Source: Cognatilysobacter bugurensis
GTDB lineage: Bacteria; Pseudomonadota; Gammaproteobacteria; Xanthomonadales; Xanthomonadaceae
Direction: 5' to 3'
Length of the DNA stretch: 64,000 nt
Assembly: GCF_014652095.1 (NCBI RefSeq)
Contig: NZ_BMYD01000004.1
Coordinates: 62,001-126,000, forward strand
In this document: positions 32,035 to 43,113 of the stretch, one piece after another
Position numbering within the stretch: the first letter of the stretch is position 1
Layout: each line of letters begins with the position of its first letter
Notes under the pieces: model-generated
Database searches by the model: none
What the model saw: only the letters and a program-made list of their open reading frames with translations
Told to the model about the DNA's origin: nothing
Position numbers and translations under genes: made by a program

Positions 32035-33288
32035 ATGGCCGCCATCCGAGCAGTTGCCAAGCCCCGAGCCCCTCGCCGCGAAGAGGCCATGCCCGTCTTC
32101 GTATGGGAAGGCACCGACAAGCGCGGCACCGTCATGAAGGGCGAGCAGCCGGCGAAGAACGCCAATTTGGTGCGCGCCGAGTTGCGCCGGCAGGGCATCA
32201 CGCCCAAAGTCGTCAAGATCAAGCCCAAGCCTTTGTTCGGCGGCGCCGGCAAGCGCATCACGCCGCTTGAAATCGCGGTGTTCAGCCGACAGCTTGCGAC
32301 AATGATGAAGTCGGGCGTGCCAATCGTCGGCTCGCTGGAGATCATCGGCAGCGGTCACAAAAACGCGAAGTTCAAGGAACTCGTGAATTCGGTTCGCAGT
32401 GACCTCGAGGGTGGCTCATCACTCTATGAGGCAATGAGCAAACACCCGGTGCAGTTCGATGAGCTCTACCGCAATCTGGTGCGTGCGGGTGAGTCGGCCG
32501 GTGTACTGGAAACTGTTCTCGACACAGTCGCCACGTACAAGGAAAACCTGGAAGCGCTCAAGGGCAAGATTAAGAAGGCGATGTTCTACCCAATCGCGGT
32601 GCTTGCGGTTGCGCTCATCGTTTCCGCGATTCTTTTGATCTTCGTGGTGCCACAGTTCAAGTCGGTGTTCACTGGCTTTGGCGCGGACCTGCCGGCCTTT
32701 ACGCTGATGATCATTGCGCTCAGCGAGTTCATGATTAGCTGGTGGTTCGTGATGTTGCTGGGCCTGTTTGGCGCCGGCGTCGCGTTCGTCATGGCGAAGA
32801 AGCGATCGCTTGCGTTCTCTCACTTCCTGGACCGTACCGTGCTGAAGGTGCCGGTCATCGGGCAGATCCTCCATAACTCGGCGATCGCGCGCTTCGCGCG
32901 GACCCTCGGCGTGACGTTCAAGGCTGGCGTCCCTTTGGTCGAGGCCTTGGATACCGTCGCCGGCGCAACCGGCAGCACGGTCTACGAGAAGGCCGTAAAC
33001 CGCATCCGCGACGACGTAGCAGTCGGCTATCAAGTCAACATGGCGATGAAACAGGTCAACCTGTTTCCGCACATGGTGGTGCAGATGACCGCGATCGGCG
33101 AAGAGGCGGGCGCGCTCGATACCATGCTGTTCAAGGTCGCGGAGTTCTACGAGCAGGAGGTCAACAACGCGGTCGATGCGCTGTCGAGTTTGCTCGAGCC
33201 GATGATCATGGTGGTGCTCGGCGTGTTGATCGGCGGCCTCGTGATCGGCATGTACCTTCCGATCTTCAAACTCGGCGCGGTGGTCTGA
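32035..33288 (+). CDS. pilC: Inner-membrane platform protein PilC
   Basis: A 417-residue protein of the GspF/PilC family, the rotor on which PilB assembles pilin. Two T2SSF domains are seen, each with the hallmark loop: F-S-R-Q-L-A-T-M-M-K-S-G-V-P near residue 85 and F-A-R-T-L-G-V-T-F-K-A-G-V-P near 290. Membrane helices lie near 185-210, 225-250 and 385-410. The first ATG (32035) gives a 17-residue basic lead before M-P-V-F-V-W-E-G; the second ATG at 32089 is possible. It is three bases after pilB, so one transcript is likely. Confidence 0.95.
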   Translation: MAAIRAVAKPRAPRREEAMPVFVWEGTDKRGTVMKGEQPAKNANLVRAELRRQGITPKVVKIKPKPLFGGAGKRITPLEIAVFSRQLATMMKSGVPIVGSLEIIGSGHKNAKFKELVNSVRSDLEGGSSLYEAMSKHPVQFDELYRNLVRAGESAGVLETVLDTVATYKENLEALKGKIKKAMFYPIAVLAVALIVSAILLIFVVPQFKSVFTGFGADLPAFTLMIIALSEFMISWWFVMLLGLFGAGVAFVMAKKRSLAFSHFLDRTVLKVPVIGQILHNSAIARFARTLGVTFKAGVPLVEALDTVAGATGSTVYEKAVNRIRDDVAVGYQVNMAMKQVNLFPHMVVQMTAIGEEAGALDTMLFKVAEFYEQEVNNAVDALSSLLEPMIMVVLGVLIGGLVIGMYLPIFKLGAVV

Positions 33289-33303
33289 CGGCATAATCCG
33301 CCG

Positions 33304-34167
33304 ATGGCATTCCTCGATCACAATCCCGGCCTCGGGTACCCGCTCGCGGCCGGTTTCGGGCTGCTCGTCGGCAGCTTTCTCAACGTGGTGATTTCCCGGC
33401 TGCCGAAGCGGCTGGAGTGGGAGTGGCGGCGCGACAGCCGCGAGATGCTCGGGGAGCCGGAGGGGTACGACCCGCCGCCCCCGGGCATTGTCGTCGAGCG
33501 CTCCCACTGCCCTCAGTGCAAGCACCAGCTCGCCTGGTACGAGAACATCCCGGTGTTCTCCTGGCTCGCACTGCGCGGAAAATGCCGCGCTTGCGGGACG
33601 AAGATCTCCGCGCAGTATCCGCTCGTCGAACTGCTGACGATGCTGCTGTTCGTCGCGTGCGTGTGGCGCTTCGGCTTCGGCTGGCAGGGCTTCGGCGCGA
33701 TGGTGTTCACCGGGTTCCTGATCGCGCTATCCGGCATCGACGTGCGCACCCAGCTGCTGCCCGATCAGCTTACGTTGCCATTGATGTGGCTTGGCCTCAT
33801 CGCGGCGGCTGACAACCTTTACATGCCCGCTAAGCCAGCCCTCCTCGGCGCGATCGTCGGCTACCTGAGCCTGTGGACCGTGTGGTGGCTGTTCAAGCAG
33901 ATCACCGGTAAGGAAGGCATGGGCCACGGTGACTTCAAGCTGCTTGCGGCCATCGGCGCTTGGGCGGGTCTGACCGGCATCCTGCCGACGATCCTGCTCT
34001 CCTCGCTGGTCGGCGCAATCATCGGCTCGATCTGGCTCGCGACACAGGGGCGTGACCGGGCAACACCGATTCCGTTCGGCCCCTACCTGGCGATTGCCGG
34101 ATGGATCTCGTTCTTCTGGGGCGAGGACCTCGTCGGCGCCTACCTGCGCTATTCCGGTCTTGGCTGA
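33304..34167 (+). CDS. pilD: Prepilin peptidase/N-methyltransferase PilD
   Basis: A 287-residue inner-membrane aspartyl protease that cuts the pilin leader and methylates the new Phe1. The cytoplasmic loop has two C-x2-C pairs (C-P-Q-C and C-R-A-C). The catalytic aspartates are in G-I-D-V-R-T-Q-L-L-P-D and G-H-G-D-F-K. About eight helices are predicted. It would process the pilA product. It lies 15 bases after pilC and is followed after four bases by coaE, the usual pilD-coaE order. Confidence 0.96.
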   Translation: MAFLDHNPGLGYPLAAGFGLLVGSFLNVVISRLPKRLEWEWRRDSREMLGEPEGYDPPPPGIVVERSHCPQCKHQLAWYENIPVFSWLALRGKCRACGTKISAQYPLVELLTMLLFVACVWRFGFGWQGFGAMVFTGFLIALSGIDVRTQLLPDQLTLPLMWLGLIAAADNLYMPAKPALLGAIVGYLSLWTVWWLFKQITGKEGMGHGDFKLLAAIGAWAGLTGILPTILLSSLVGAIIGSIWLATQGRDRATPIPFGPYLAIAGWISFFWGEDLVGAYLRYSGLG

Positions 34168-34171
34168 GGCC

Positions 34172-34825
34172 GTGACCTCGCCTTACTGCGTCAGCGTCAC
34201 GGGTGGGGTCGCGTCCGGCAAGACAGCGTTGACGCGTCGTTTCGAAGCCCTCGGCATCCGCGTCGCCGACGCGGACATCGCGGCGCGCACCGCGGTGGCG
34301 CCGGGCAGCGTCGGCCTGGCTGCGATCGTCGAGACGTTTGGATCGGACGTGCTGGATCAGGACGGGGCGCTTGACCGGGCCGCGATGCGACGGCGTGTGT
34401 TCGACGACGCTGCGGCGCGGCACCGGCTCGAAGCCATCGTGCATCCGCAGGTGCGCGCGTTGCTCCATGCCGAATGTCTCGCCGCGTCCGGGCCGTACGT
34501 GGTCGCGGCGATTCCGCTGCTCGCCGAAGGTGGCGGCCGCGACGCGTACCCGTGGCTGGACCGCGTGCTGGTCGTTGACGCGCCGGTTGATGCGCAGCGC
34601 GCTCGGCTCACCCAGCGGGACGGCATCGATTCGACGCTCGCCGACCGCATGATTGCATCCCAGGCGACGCGTGCGGCACGGCTGTCGATCGCCGATGACG
34701 TCATCGTAAACACCGGCACGCTGGCCGCGCTCGACGCCCACGTCGACGCACTGGACGCGCATTATCGCGTGCTGGCGGCCGCCCGCGCTGCGGGATTGGA
34801 ATCCTCACCCGCTACAGCAGCCTGA
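34172..34825 (+). CDS. coaE: Dephospho-CoA kinase
   Basis: It catalyses the last step of CoA synthesis, phosphorylating the 3'-hydroxyl of dephospho-CoA. From GTG at 34172 it has 217 residues. The P-loop is G-G-V-A-S-G-K-T near residues 9-16; D-A-D-I-A-A-R (canonical DAD) and the lid region R-x-x-Q follow, with I-P-L-L between. The frame runs open upstream into pilD, but only the GTG gives the family N-terminus. It is the end of the pilBCD-coaE run. Confidence 0.93.
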   Translation: MTSPYCVSVTGGVASGKTALTRRFEALGIRVADADIAARTAVAPGSVGLAAIVETFGSDVLDQDGALDRAAMRRRVFDDAAARHRLEAIVHPQVRALLHAECLAASGPYVVAAIPLLAEGGGRDAYPWLDRVLVVDAPVDAQRARLTQRDGIDSTLADRMIASQATRAARLSIADDVIVNTGTLAALDAHVDALDAHYRVLAAARAAGLESSPATAA

Positions 34826-34962
34826 TTCGCGATTCGGCCCCAGCACGACGTCGTCAGAGCCCGTTGACTCCGTGGCGCCGTCGAGCACCGCTGCTGCTTG
34901 GCTGCGGACAAAATCGCGAGCCCACACGGCGCGCACATGGGGAGCGCGCATCCACTGATCGT

Positions 34963-36000
34963 CTACCCGAGATCCGAATGTGCACTGCCCGAAGGCCACA
35001 ACGCGCGGATCGCCGCGATGCCCTGCGCCCCATGCGCACGCGCCGCGACGAGGTCATCAGGAGCTACGCCGCCAATCGCATAGATCGGCAGCGAAGCGGT
35101 TTCGCGCAGCTGCGCGAAGCGCGCCCAGCCGAGGCCGGGGTGGCCGGGATGGCTCGCCGTTGGTTTCACCGACCCCAGTAATGCGAAATCGCAGCCGAGC
35201 CGCTCCGCACCCCGAAGCTCGTCGGCATCGTGGCACGACGCGGAAAGCGCGACGTCGTGCGACACCGGGCGCTGCGCAGATGCGCGCACCTGCGCAGCAC
35301 GCAGATGCAGGCCGATGCCGATCGCCCTCGCGAGCTCAACGTCACCGCTGATGCGCACGTCGGCGCCGAACGCCCGGCATCGGGCTGCAGCTTCCGTTGC
35401 CAGCGCCGCCCAAGCCGAATCAGGAGTCGTCGTGCGCAACACGACTCGGCGCACGCCCCGCTCCATCGCCCGCTCAAATCGTTCCAACCACTGCGTGCCA
35501 TCGGCGCCGGGATCGGGCGTCACCAGGCAGAGCGGCGGTTCCACCAGTGCGGCGACGACCGGTCGATCGGCCGGTGGCACCGCAAACCGAGCCAGCGCCT
35601 CCGGCAGCGCCCATTCGAGGGCCTGTCCTTCACATCCTCGAGGCGTGCCTTCAAAGCGCTCGATCCAGCGCACGTCGAGCAGCAGGCGTTTGTCGGCGTA
35701 CTGCTGCGGCACCTGGATCAGGGACTCGCCGACTTTTGCTTCGATGCCGAGCTCTTCACGCAACTCGCGCGCGAGCGCCGCGTCGGGCGCTTCGCCTGGC
35801 TCACATTTGCCGCCCGGAAACTCCCACAGCCCCGCGAGGTCGCGTCCTGCGGTGCGCTGGGTCAGCAGCACGCGCCCCGAGGCGTCGCGGAGAACGCCGG
35901 CGACAACGTGGATCGGCGGGCGTGGGGCGCCGCCGCTCAACGTGCAGGGACCGCGCTGCACGAGGCGAACAACACCGGTGCGGCCGATCGCGATCGACAC
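34963..36000 (-). CDS. mutT: Nudix hydrolase fused to a ThiE-like (thiamine phosphate synthase) domain
   Basis: A 345-residue fusion. The N-terminal Nudix domain has a perfect box, G-x5-E-x7-R-E-L-R-E-E-L-G-I, near residues 64-86, as in MutT, which clears 8-oxo-dGTP. From about residue 155 a TIM-barrel segment like ThiE/TenI follows (L-L-G-S-V-K-P-T-x-S-H-P-G, I-Y-A-I-G-G-V). This fusion is common in gammaproteobacteria near secA; the second domain's activity is not established. The start is not certain: ATG at 36000 gives 30 residues before the Nudix core. It lies 81 bases downstream of secA on the same strand. The 137 bases to coaE hold only a short GATTCG repeat. Confidence 0.88.
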   Translation of the reverse strand: MSIAIGRTGVVRLVQRGPCTLSGGAPRPPIHVVAGVLRDASGRVLLTQRTAGRDLAGLWEFPGGKCEPGEAPDAALARELREELGIEAKVGESLIQVPQQYADKRLLLDVRWIERFEGTPRGCEGQALEWALPEALARFAVPPADRPVVAALVEPPLCLVTPDPGADGTQWLERFERAMERGVRRVVLRTTTPDSAWAALATEAAARCRAFGADVRISGDVELARAIGIGLHLRAAQVRASAQRPVSHDVALSASCHDADELRGAERLGCDFALLGSVKPTASHPGHPGLGWARFAQLRETASLPIYAIGGVAPDDLVAARAHGAQGIAAIRALWPSGSAHSDLG

Positions 36001-36080
36001 CGCGGCGGCGCTCGATCAGCCGACGGACGCATGCGCGAAGCCGCGCTCAACGGACTACTCTCCGGCCGCCGCCCGACGCG

Positions 36081-38813
<2,733 letters not shown>

Positions 38814-38874
38814 CGATAAGGCCGAGAAAAGGGGCGGGGCGCCCGCGGAGCCAAGCTCCAGCGCGGCGCGACAA

Positions 38875-38897
38875 CAAAAAAGGGCGCGGGGCGCCCT
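38875..38897 (-). terminator. Rho-independent terminator between the M23 gene and secA
   Basis: On the minus strand AGGGCGC (38897-38891), a three-base loop and GCGCCCT (38887-38881) are followed by a run of six T. It would end transcripts of the M23 peptidase gene or act as an attenuator ahead of secA, since it lies 62 bases before the secA ATG. Confidence 0.75.
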
Positions 38898-38978
38898 GTG
38901 TGGCTTGCCGATTGTAGCTTGGGGTGGACGGGCCGCGAATCAAGCAGTGTGATCGAGCGGCCGGCCCCGTCCCAGCCC

Positions 38979-39899
38979 TCAGCCGCGCTGGGCGTTGCGC
39001 CGCAGGAATTGGTGCGGGTTTACGGCGCGGCCGTTCTCCCAGACTTCGAAGTGCACGTGCGCGCCCGTCGAGCGCCCCGTCGAGCCCGCCTTTGCGATCT
39101 CCTGCCCCGCGCGCACCAGCTGCCCGACCGGGCGGGTGAGCCGCGAGTTGTGCGCATAGCGCGTCACGTAGCCGTTGCCATGGTCGATCTCGACCGTCTG
39201 ACCATAGCCGGCGCGGTCGCCCGAGAAGCTCACCACGCCGTCCGCCACTGCGAGCACGGGATCGCCGACGTCGGCCTCGAAGTCGATGCCCTTGTGGAAC
39301 TGCGAGCCGCCGAGGATCGGGTCGGCGCGGTTTCCGTAGCTCGACGTGATGTAGCTGTCGGACACCGGCTCGCGCGACGGAACGGCGTTGAGATCGATCT
39401 GGCGGTTGAACAGCAGCGTCTCGAGCACCGTGAGCTGCTCGCCCGACGCCGCGAACTGCCGCGAGAGCGCCTGCATGCCCGCCTCGAGCTCGGCGCGCGG
39501 CATGTCGCGCACGGCGCCCTCACCACCCACGCCGACCGGGCGGGTGAAGTCGAACTCACCGTCCTGAAGTTGTCCGACGCGCGTCAACCGCTCGCCGAGC
39601 GCGTTGAGCCGGTTTGCCTCGGCCTGCAGTTCGCCGAGCCGGGCGGCCAGCGCATTGAGTTCGCGCTGCATCGCGCGGCGGTCGACTTCGACCTGGCGCT
39701 GCTGGTCGACGAGCTGCGTGCGCAGCTGCAGCGTGCCCCCCACGCCTGCGCCCGCCCCGAGCAGAAGACCGGTCCCGAGCAGCAGCGTCGCCGCGATGCC
39801 GGGACGACGGGTCCCGAGCTCACCGCCGCGTTGCAGGGCCGCCGTACACTGGGCGGTGAGCATGGCCTTGAGCTGGGTCAGGCTGTATCGATGGGTCAT
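38979..39899 (-). CDS. M23 family metallopeptidase with N-terminal membrane anchor
   Basis: A 306-residue protein from the ATG at 39899. A single helix near residues 30-55 anchors it, then about 60 residues of coiled coil, then a LytM/peptidase_M23 domain from about 190. The zinc ligands and catalytic residues are visible: F-H-K-G-I-D-F (H-x3-D) and H-V-H-F-E (HxH). It is therefore a likely active peptidoglycan endopeptidase, or an EnvC/NlpD-like regulator less probably. It lies upstream of secA and divergent from the dciA-like gene by five bases, an order shared with Xanthomonas. Confidence 0.9.
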   Translation of the reverse strand: MTHRYSLTQLKAMLTAQCTAALQRGGELGTRRPGIAATLLLGTGLLLGAGAGVGGTLQLRTQLVDQQRQVEVDRRAMQRELNALAARLGELQAEANRLNALGERLTRVGQLQDGEFDFTRPVGVGGEGAVRDMPRAELEAGMQALSRQFAASGEQLTVLETLLFNRQIDLNAVPSREPVSDSYITSSYGNRADPILGGSQFHKGIDFEADVGDPVLAVADGVVSFSGDRAGYGQTVEIDHGNGYVTRYAHNSRLTRPVGQLVRAGQEIAKAGSTGRSTGAHVHFEVWENGRAVNPHQFLRRNAQRG

Positions 39900-39904
39900 A
39901 TTTG

Positions 39905-40351
39905 ATGTCCGATTCGCGATCCCCCCCGCGCCGCCCTTCAGCCCCAACGCCGGCGCTCGATGCGCTGGTCGGTGGACCCGCAGGCGGCCCGATCCGGCGA
40001 GCCCTCTGGCTCGACGGGTTGGACCGTCGGTTTCGTCCGCACCTGCCACCTTCACTGGCCGCGCATACGCGGCTGGCTAACGTCGAAGGTGGAAAGCTCG
40101 TGTTTGTGGTCGACGCTCCGGTGTGGGGCGCGAAGTTGCGCCTTGCCTCACTGGAACTGCTCGAACTCGCCCGTTCCTTCGGGCTCGACGCGCAGCATCT
40201 CGTCGTCAAGACAGCGCCGGCACCACCGCCTGCACCGCCTGCGCAACGACCGCCTCTGCCGATGTCCGAGCACGCGCGTGAAGCGCTGCGCTCGGCCCTC
40301 GCATCCCTCGACGTACCGCCGACCGCGCCGAAGCCGGGCCGTCGCCGGTGA
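39905..40351 (+). CDS. DciA-like DUF721 protein
   Basis: A 148-residue protein of the DUF721 family. In other bacteria DciA proteins of this family load the replicative helicase DnaB. The KH-like core has H-T-R-L-A-N-V-E-G-G-K-L-V-F-V-V-D-A-P-V-W-G-A-K-L-R near residues 54-79, which is diagnostic. The C-terminal tail is rich in proline and basic. ATG at 39905 is used; TTG three bases earlier is less likely. Its position between the secA-side M23 gene and lpxC is typical of the family. No partner gene is present here. Confidence 0.85.
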   Translation: MSDSRSPPRRPSAPTPALDALVGGPAGGPIRRALWLDGLDRRFRPHLPPSLAAHTRLANVEGGKLVFVVDAPVWGAKLRLASLELLELARSFGLDAQHLVVKTAPAPPPAPPAQRPPLPMSEHAREALRSALASLDVPPTAPKPGRRR

Positions 40352-40390
40352 CGAACTGCCGGGTCCTTGTTTGGATCCCGTCAGCGTCGA

Positions 40391-40415
40391 GGCCCCGCAT
40401 CCTAGCGGCGGGGCC
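40391..40415. repeat. Inverted repeat after the DciA-like gene
   Basis: GGCCCCGC (40391-40398) and GCGGGGCC (40408-40415) form a perfect eight-pair stem with a nine-base loop. No T run follows on either strand, so it is a weak terminator candidate for the plus-strand gene. Confidence 0.4.
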
Positions 40416-40448
40416 GAGTCAGGTTGTTAAAGAATTCAGCGCGTTTGC

Positions 40449-40472
40449 TAACGAAAGCGAAAGGTTTCGTTA
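40449..40472. repeat. A+T-containing inverted repeat between dciA-like and lpxC
   Basis: TAACGAAA (40449-40456) and TTTCGTTA (40465-40472) are perfect inverted copies around an eight-base spacer. The function is not known; it could be a binding site or RNA-stability hairpin in the 3' trailer of either convergent gene. Confidence 0.4.
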
Positions 40473-40482
40473 AGCCGTCATC

Positions 40483-40516
40483 CAAAAACGACAACGGCTG
40501 CGCTCTCGCGCAGCCG
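40483..40516 (-). terminator. Rho-independent terminator after lpxC
   Basis: On the minus strand CGGCTGCGC pairs with GCGCAGCCG (arms 40508-40516 and 40495-40503, loop four bases), followed by TTGTCGTTTTT. It lies 29 bases beyond the lpxC stop. Confidence 0.7.
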
Positions 40517-40544
40517 CTGGGCATCGACGTGGTCGGCGGTGCGA

Positions 40545-41453
40545 TCAGGCCGTGGCGGGCAGCCCGTACCGGACCGGAGCGGGCTCCGCGCTGCCGAAGG
40601 TGACCTCGTCCCACGCCGAGCGCTCTGCGAGCAGCGCGCGCACGAGCTTGTTGTTGAGCGCGTGGCCGGACTTGTGGCCTTCGTATGCGCCGATGATCGG
40701 TCGGCCGGCAAGGTACAGGTCGCCCACCGCGTCGAGGATCTTGTGGCGCACGAATTCGTCGGCGTAGCGCAGGCCGTCGTCGTTGAGCACGCGGTAATCG
40801 TCGAGCACGATCGCGTTGTCCATCGACCCGCCGAGGCCGAGGTTTCGCTCGCGCATGTATTCGAGATCGCGCATGAAGCCGAACGTGCGTGCGCGGCTGA
40901 CTTCGTGCACGTACGACTCCGTCGAAAAATCGATCTGCGCGCGCGAGCGCGACGCGGGAATCGCGGGATGGTCGAACACGACGGTGAAACCGAGGCGATA
41001 GCCGTGATGCGGCTCGAAGCGGGCGACCTTGTCGCCTTCTCGCACTTCGACCGTGCGCAGGATCCGGATGAAGCGCTTCGGGGCGTCCTGCTCGGCGATC
41101 CCGGCGGACTGCAGCAGGAACACGAACGGGCCGGCCGAGCCGTCCATGATCGGCACTTCGGGCGCCGACAGTTCGATATAGCAGTTGTCGACGCCCAGCC
41201 CCGCCAACGCGGAGAGGATGTGTTCGACGGTCTGGACCTTCGCGGCGCCGCAGGTGAGGCCGGTGCACAGCGTGGTTTCGGTCACGAGCTCGGCGTTGGC
41301 CGGGATCTCCTGGACGGGATCGAGGTCGACGCGGCGGAAGCGGATGCCGGTATCGACAGGCGCGGGACGCAGCGTGAGAAAGACCTTCTCGCCGCTGTGC
41401 AGACCGACGCCGGTCGCACGGATCACGTTCTTGAGGGTGCGTTGACGCAGCAT
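40545..41453 (-). CDS. lpxC: UDP-3-O-acyl-N-acetylglucosamine deacetylase LpxC
   Basis: The first committed step of lipid A synthesis. It has 302 residues, the normal length. The start Q-R-T-L-K, then G-V-G-L-H-S-G, the zinc-site V-E-H-I-L-S-A-L near 79, E-V-P-I-M-D-G-S-A-x-P-F near 103-113, [10 protein letters not shown] near 237-246 and a late G-H-K-S-G-H motif are all present. It closes the dcw-side run after ftsZ, but a 276-base gap and the ftsZ terminator mean it very likely has its own promoter. The end is marked by a terminator. Confidence 0.98.
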   Translation of the reverse strand: MLRQRTLKNVIRATGVGLHSGEKVFLTLRPAPVDTGIRFRRVDLDPVQEIPANAELVTETTLCTGLTCGAAKVQTVEHILSALAGLGVDNCYIELSAPEVPIMDGSAGPFVFLLQSAGIAEQDAPKRFIRILRTVEVREGDKVARFEPHHGYRLGFTVVFDHPAIPASRSRAQIDFSTESYVHEVSRARTFGFMRDLEYMRERNLGLGGSMDNAIVLDDYRVLNDDGLRYADEFVRHKILDAVGDLYLAGRPIIGAYEGHKSGHALNNKLVRALLAERSAWDEVTFGSAEPAPVRYGLPATA

Positions 41454-41579
41454 GGCGTTCGGCCCGGATCAGGGATGGCGAAGCGGTGTGCGGCGTCCGC
41501 CAAAAGCGGGGGCAAGCGTAGCACGCAGGTGGCTGAACCTTAACGAAAAAGTCCGGGACGCTGCGATGCAACCGTATGC

Positions 41580-41616
41580 AAAAACGGCCGGCGGTGTCCT
41601 AGGACGACCGCCGGCC
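41580..41616 (-). terminator. Rho-independent terminator after ftsZ
   Basis: GGCCGGCGGT (minus strand, 41616-41607) pairs with ACCGCCGGCC (41595-41586) around an eleven-base loop that is itself palindromic (GTCCTAGGAC), followed by GTTTTTG. It ends the dcw transcript before lpxC. Confidence 0.85.
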
Positions 41617-41729
41617 CAAGGCATCCAAAGCGCACGGATGCGGGACATGGTGTGAGGCTTTAACCGCATGGTCGCGACGGACGCTTCGACACGGCAGGCG
41701 CCGCGCGCGCGTCCGTCGCGACCGGTGGA

Positions 41730-42944
41730 TCAGTCCGCCTGGCGACGCAGGAACGCCGGGATATCGAGGTAGCTGTCGCTGTTGCCGAAGTCGGCGACGG
41801 CCGGCGCGGACGACGGCTCGCTCGACGGACGCGCCGAGCCGGTGCGCAGGCTGTGACTGAAGCTCGGCGGCGGCGCAAATGCATCCGCGGTCTGGTTCAC
41901 CGGCATGCCGGTGGTGCCGTCGCGCACGAGCTGGATCGGCGCACGCTGCGTGTCGCGCTCGTTGCGGCCCTGGCGCGCGGCAGCGCGGTTGAGGCCCGTG
42001 GCGACGACGGTGACGCGCACTTCGTCCTGCATGTCCGGGTCGAGCACGGTGCCGATGACGACGGTCGCGTCCTCGGAGGCGAACTGTTCGATCGTGCGGC
42101 CAACTTCGTCGAACTCGGCCATCGTGAAGTCCGGACCGGCGGTGATGTTGACGAGGATGCCATTCGCGCCCGACAGGTTGACGTCGTCGAGCAGCGGATT
42201 CTGGATCGCGGCTTCGGCCGCGGCCTGCGCGCGGTCGTCGCCGCGGGCGGCGCCGGTGCCCATCATCGCCAGGCCCATTTCCGACATGACGGTGCGCACG
42301 TCGGCGAAGTCGACGTTGATCAGGCCCGGACGCACGATCAGGTCGGCAATGCCCTGCACGGCGCCGAGCAGCACGTCGTTCGCGGCGCGGAACGCCTGGA
42401 TCATCGTCGCGTTGCGGCCGAGCACGGTGATGAGCTTCTCGTTCGGGATCGTGATCAGCGAGTCGCAATGGTGCGACAGCTCCTCGATGCCCTTGAGCGC
42501 GACCTGCATGCGGCGACGGCCCTCGAACGGGAACGGCTTGGTGACGACCGCGACCGTGAGAATGCCCATCTCCTTCGCGAGCTGCGCGACGACCGGCGCC
42601 GCGCCGGTGCCGGTGCCGCCGCCCATGCCCGCGGTGATGAACACCATGTCCGCGCCCTGCAGCGCGTCCATGATGCGCTCGCGGTCTTCGAGCGCGGCCT
42701 GGCGGCCGACTTCGGGGTTCGCACCTGCGCCGAGGCCCTTCGTGACGTTGCTGCCGAGCTGCAGCTGCAGCTTCGCGCCGCAGTTCTTGATCGCCTGCGC
42801 GTCGGTGTTCGCGGTGATGAACTCCACCCCGTCGACGCTGCCGCTGACCATGTGGGCGACCGCGTTGCCGCCGCCACCGCCGACGCCGACGACCTTGATC
42901 ACCGCGTTGGGAGCCATCTTTTCAACCAGTTCGAAATGCGCCAT
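41730..42944 (-). CDS. ftsZ: Cell division protein FtsZ
   Basis: The tubulin-like GTPase that forms the division ring. It has 404 residues. The tubulin signature G-G-G-T-G-T-G is near residue 107, G-V-G-G-G-G-G-N-A near 20, and the T7-loop region N-V-D-F-A-D near 208. A variable linker (about 320-385) leads to the conserved tail Y-L-D-I-P-A-F-L-R that binds FtsA and ZipA. AAAGGA lies six bases before the ATG. It is separated from ftsA by 169 bases, so a dedicated promoter is likely. Confidence 0.98.
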   Translation of the reverse strand: MAHFELVEKMAPNAVIKVVGVGGGGGNAVAHMVSGSVDGVEFITANTDAQAIKNCGAKLQLQLGSNVTKGLGAGANPEVGRQAALEDRERIMDALQGADMVFITAGMGGGTGTGAAPVVAQLAKEMGILTVAVVTKPFPFEGRRRMQVALKGIEELSHHCDSLITIPNEKLITVLGRNATMIQAFRAANDVLLGAVQGIADLIVRPGLINVDFADVRTVMSEMGLAMMGTGAARGDDRAQAAAEAAIQNPLLDDVNLSGANGILVNITAGPDFTMAEFDEVGRTIEQFASEDATVVIGTVLDPDMQDEVRVTVVATGLNRAAARQGRNERDTQRAPIQLVRDGTTGMPVNQTADAFAPPPSFSHSLRTGSARPSSEPSSAPAVADFGNSDSYLDIPAFLRRQAD

Positions 42945-42964
42945 GTCCGTGTCCTTTGTGCGGC

Positions 42965-43075
42965 CGTGATTCGTGGTCGGGATGCGTGATTCGCGCCCCG
43001 CCGACTGCTCCGGCCTGTCTTGGTTTGATGTTGAGGCTTGTTTGGGTGTTGCCGCGCTGCCGCGCGTGTTGCCGC
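42965..43075. repeat. Two pairs of 20-base-spaced direct repeats in the ftsZ leader
   Basis: CGTGATTCG occurs at 42965-42973 and again at 42985-42993. GTGTTGCCGC occurs at 43046-43055 and again at 43066-43075. Both pairs have a 20-base period, two helical turns. They lie in the 169-base gap between ftsA and ftsZ, where an ftsZ promoter is expected, so they could be regulator sites; they may equally be decayed short repeats. Confidence 0.45.
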
Positions 43076-43113
43076 CTGTCGCTATTACAAACTTTGAATA
43101 CGTGATCCCGCCA

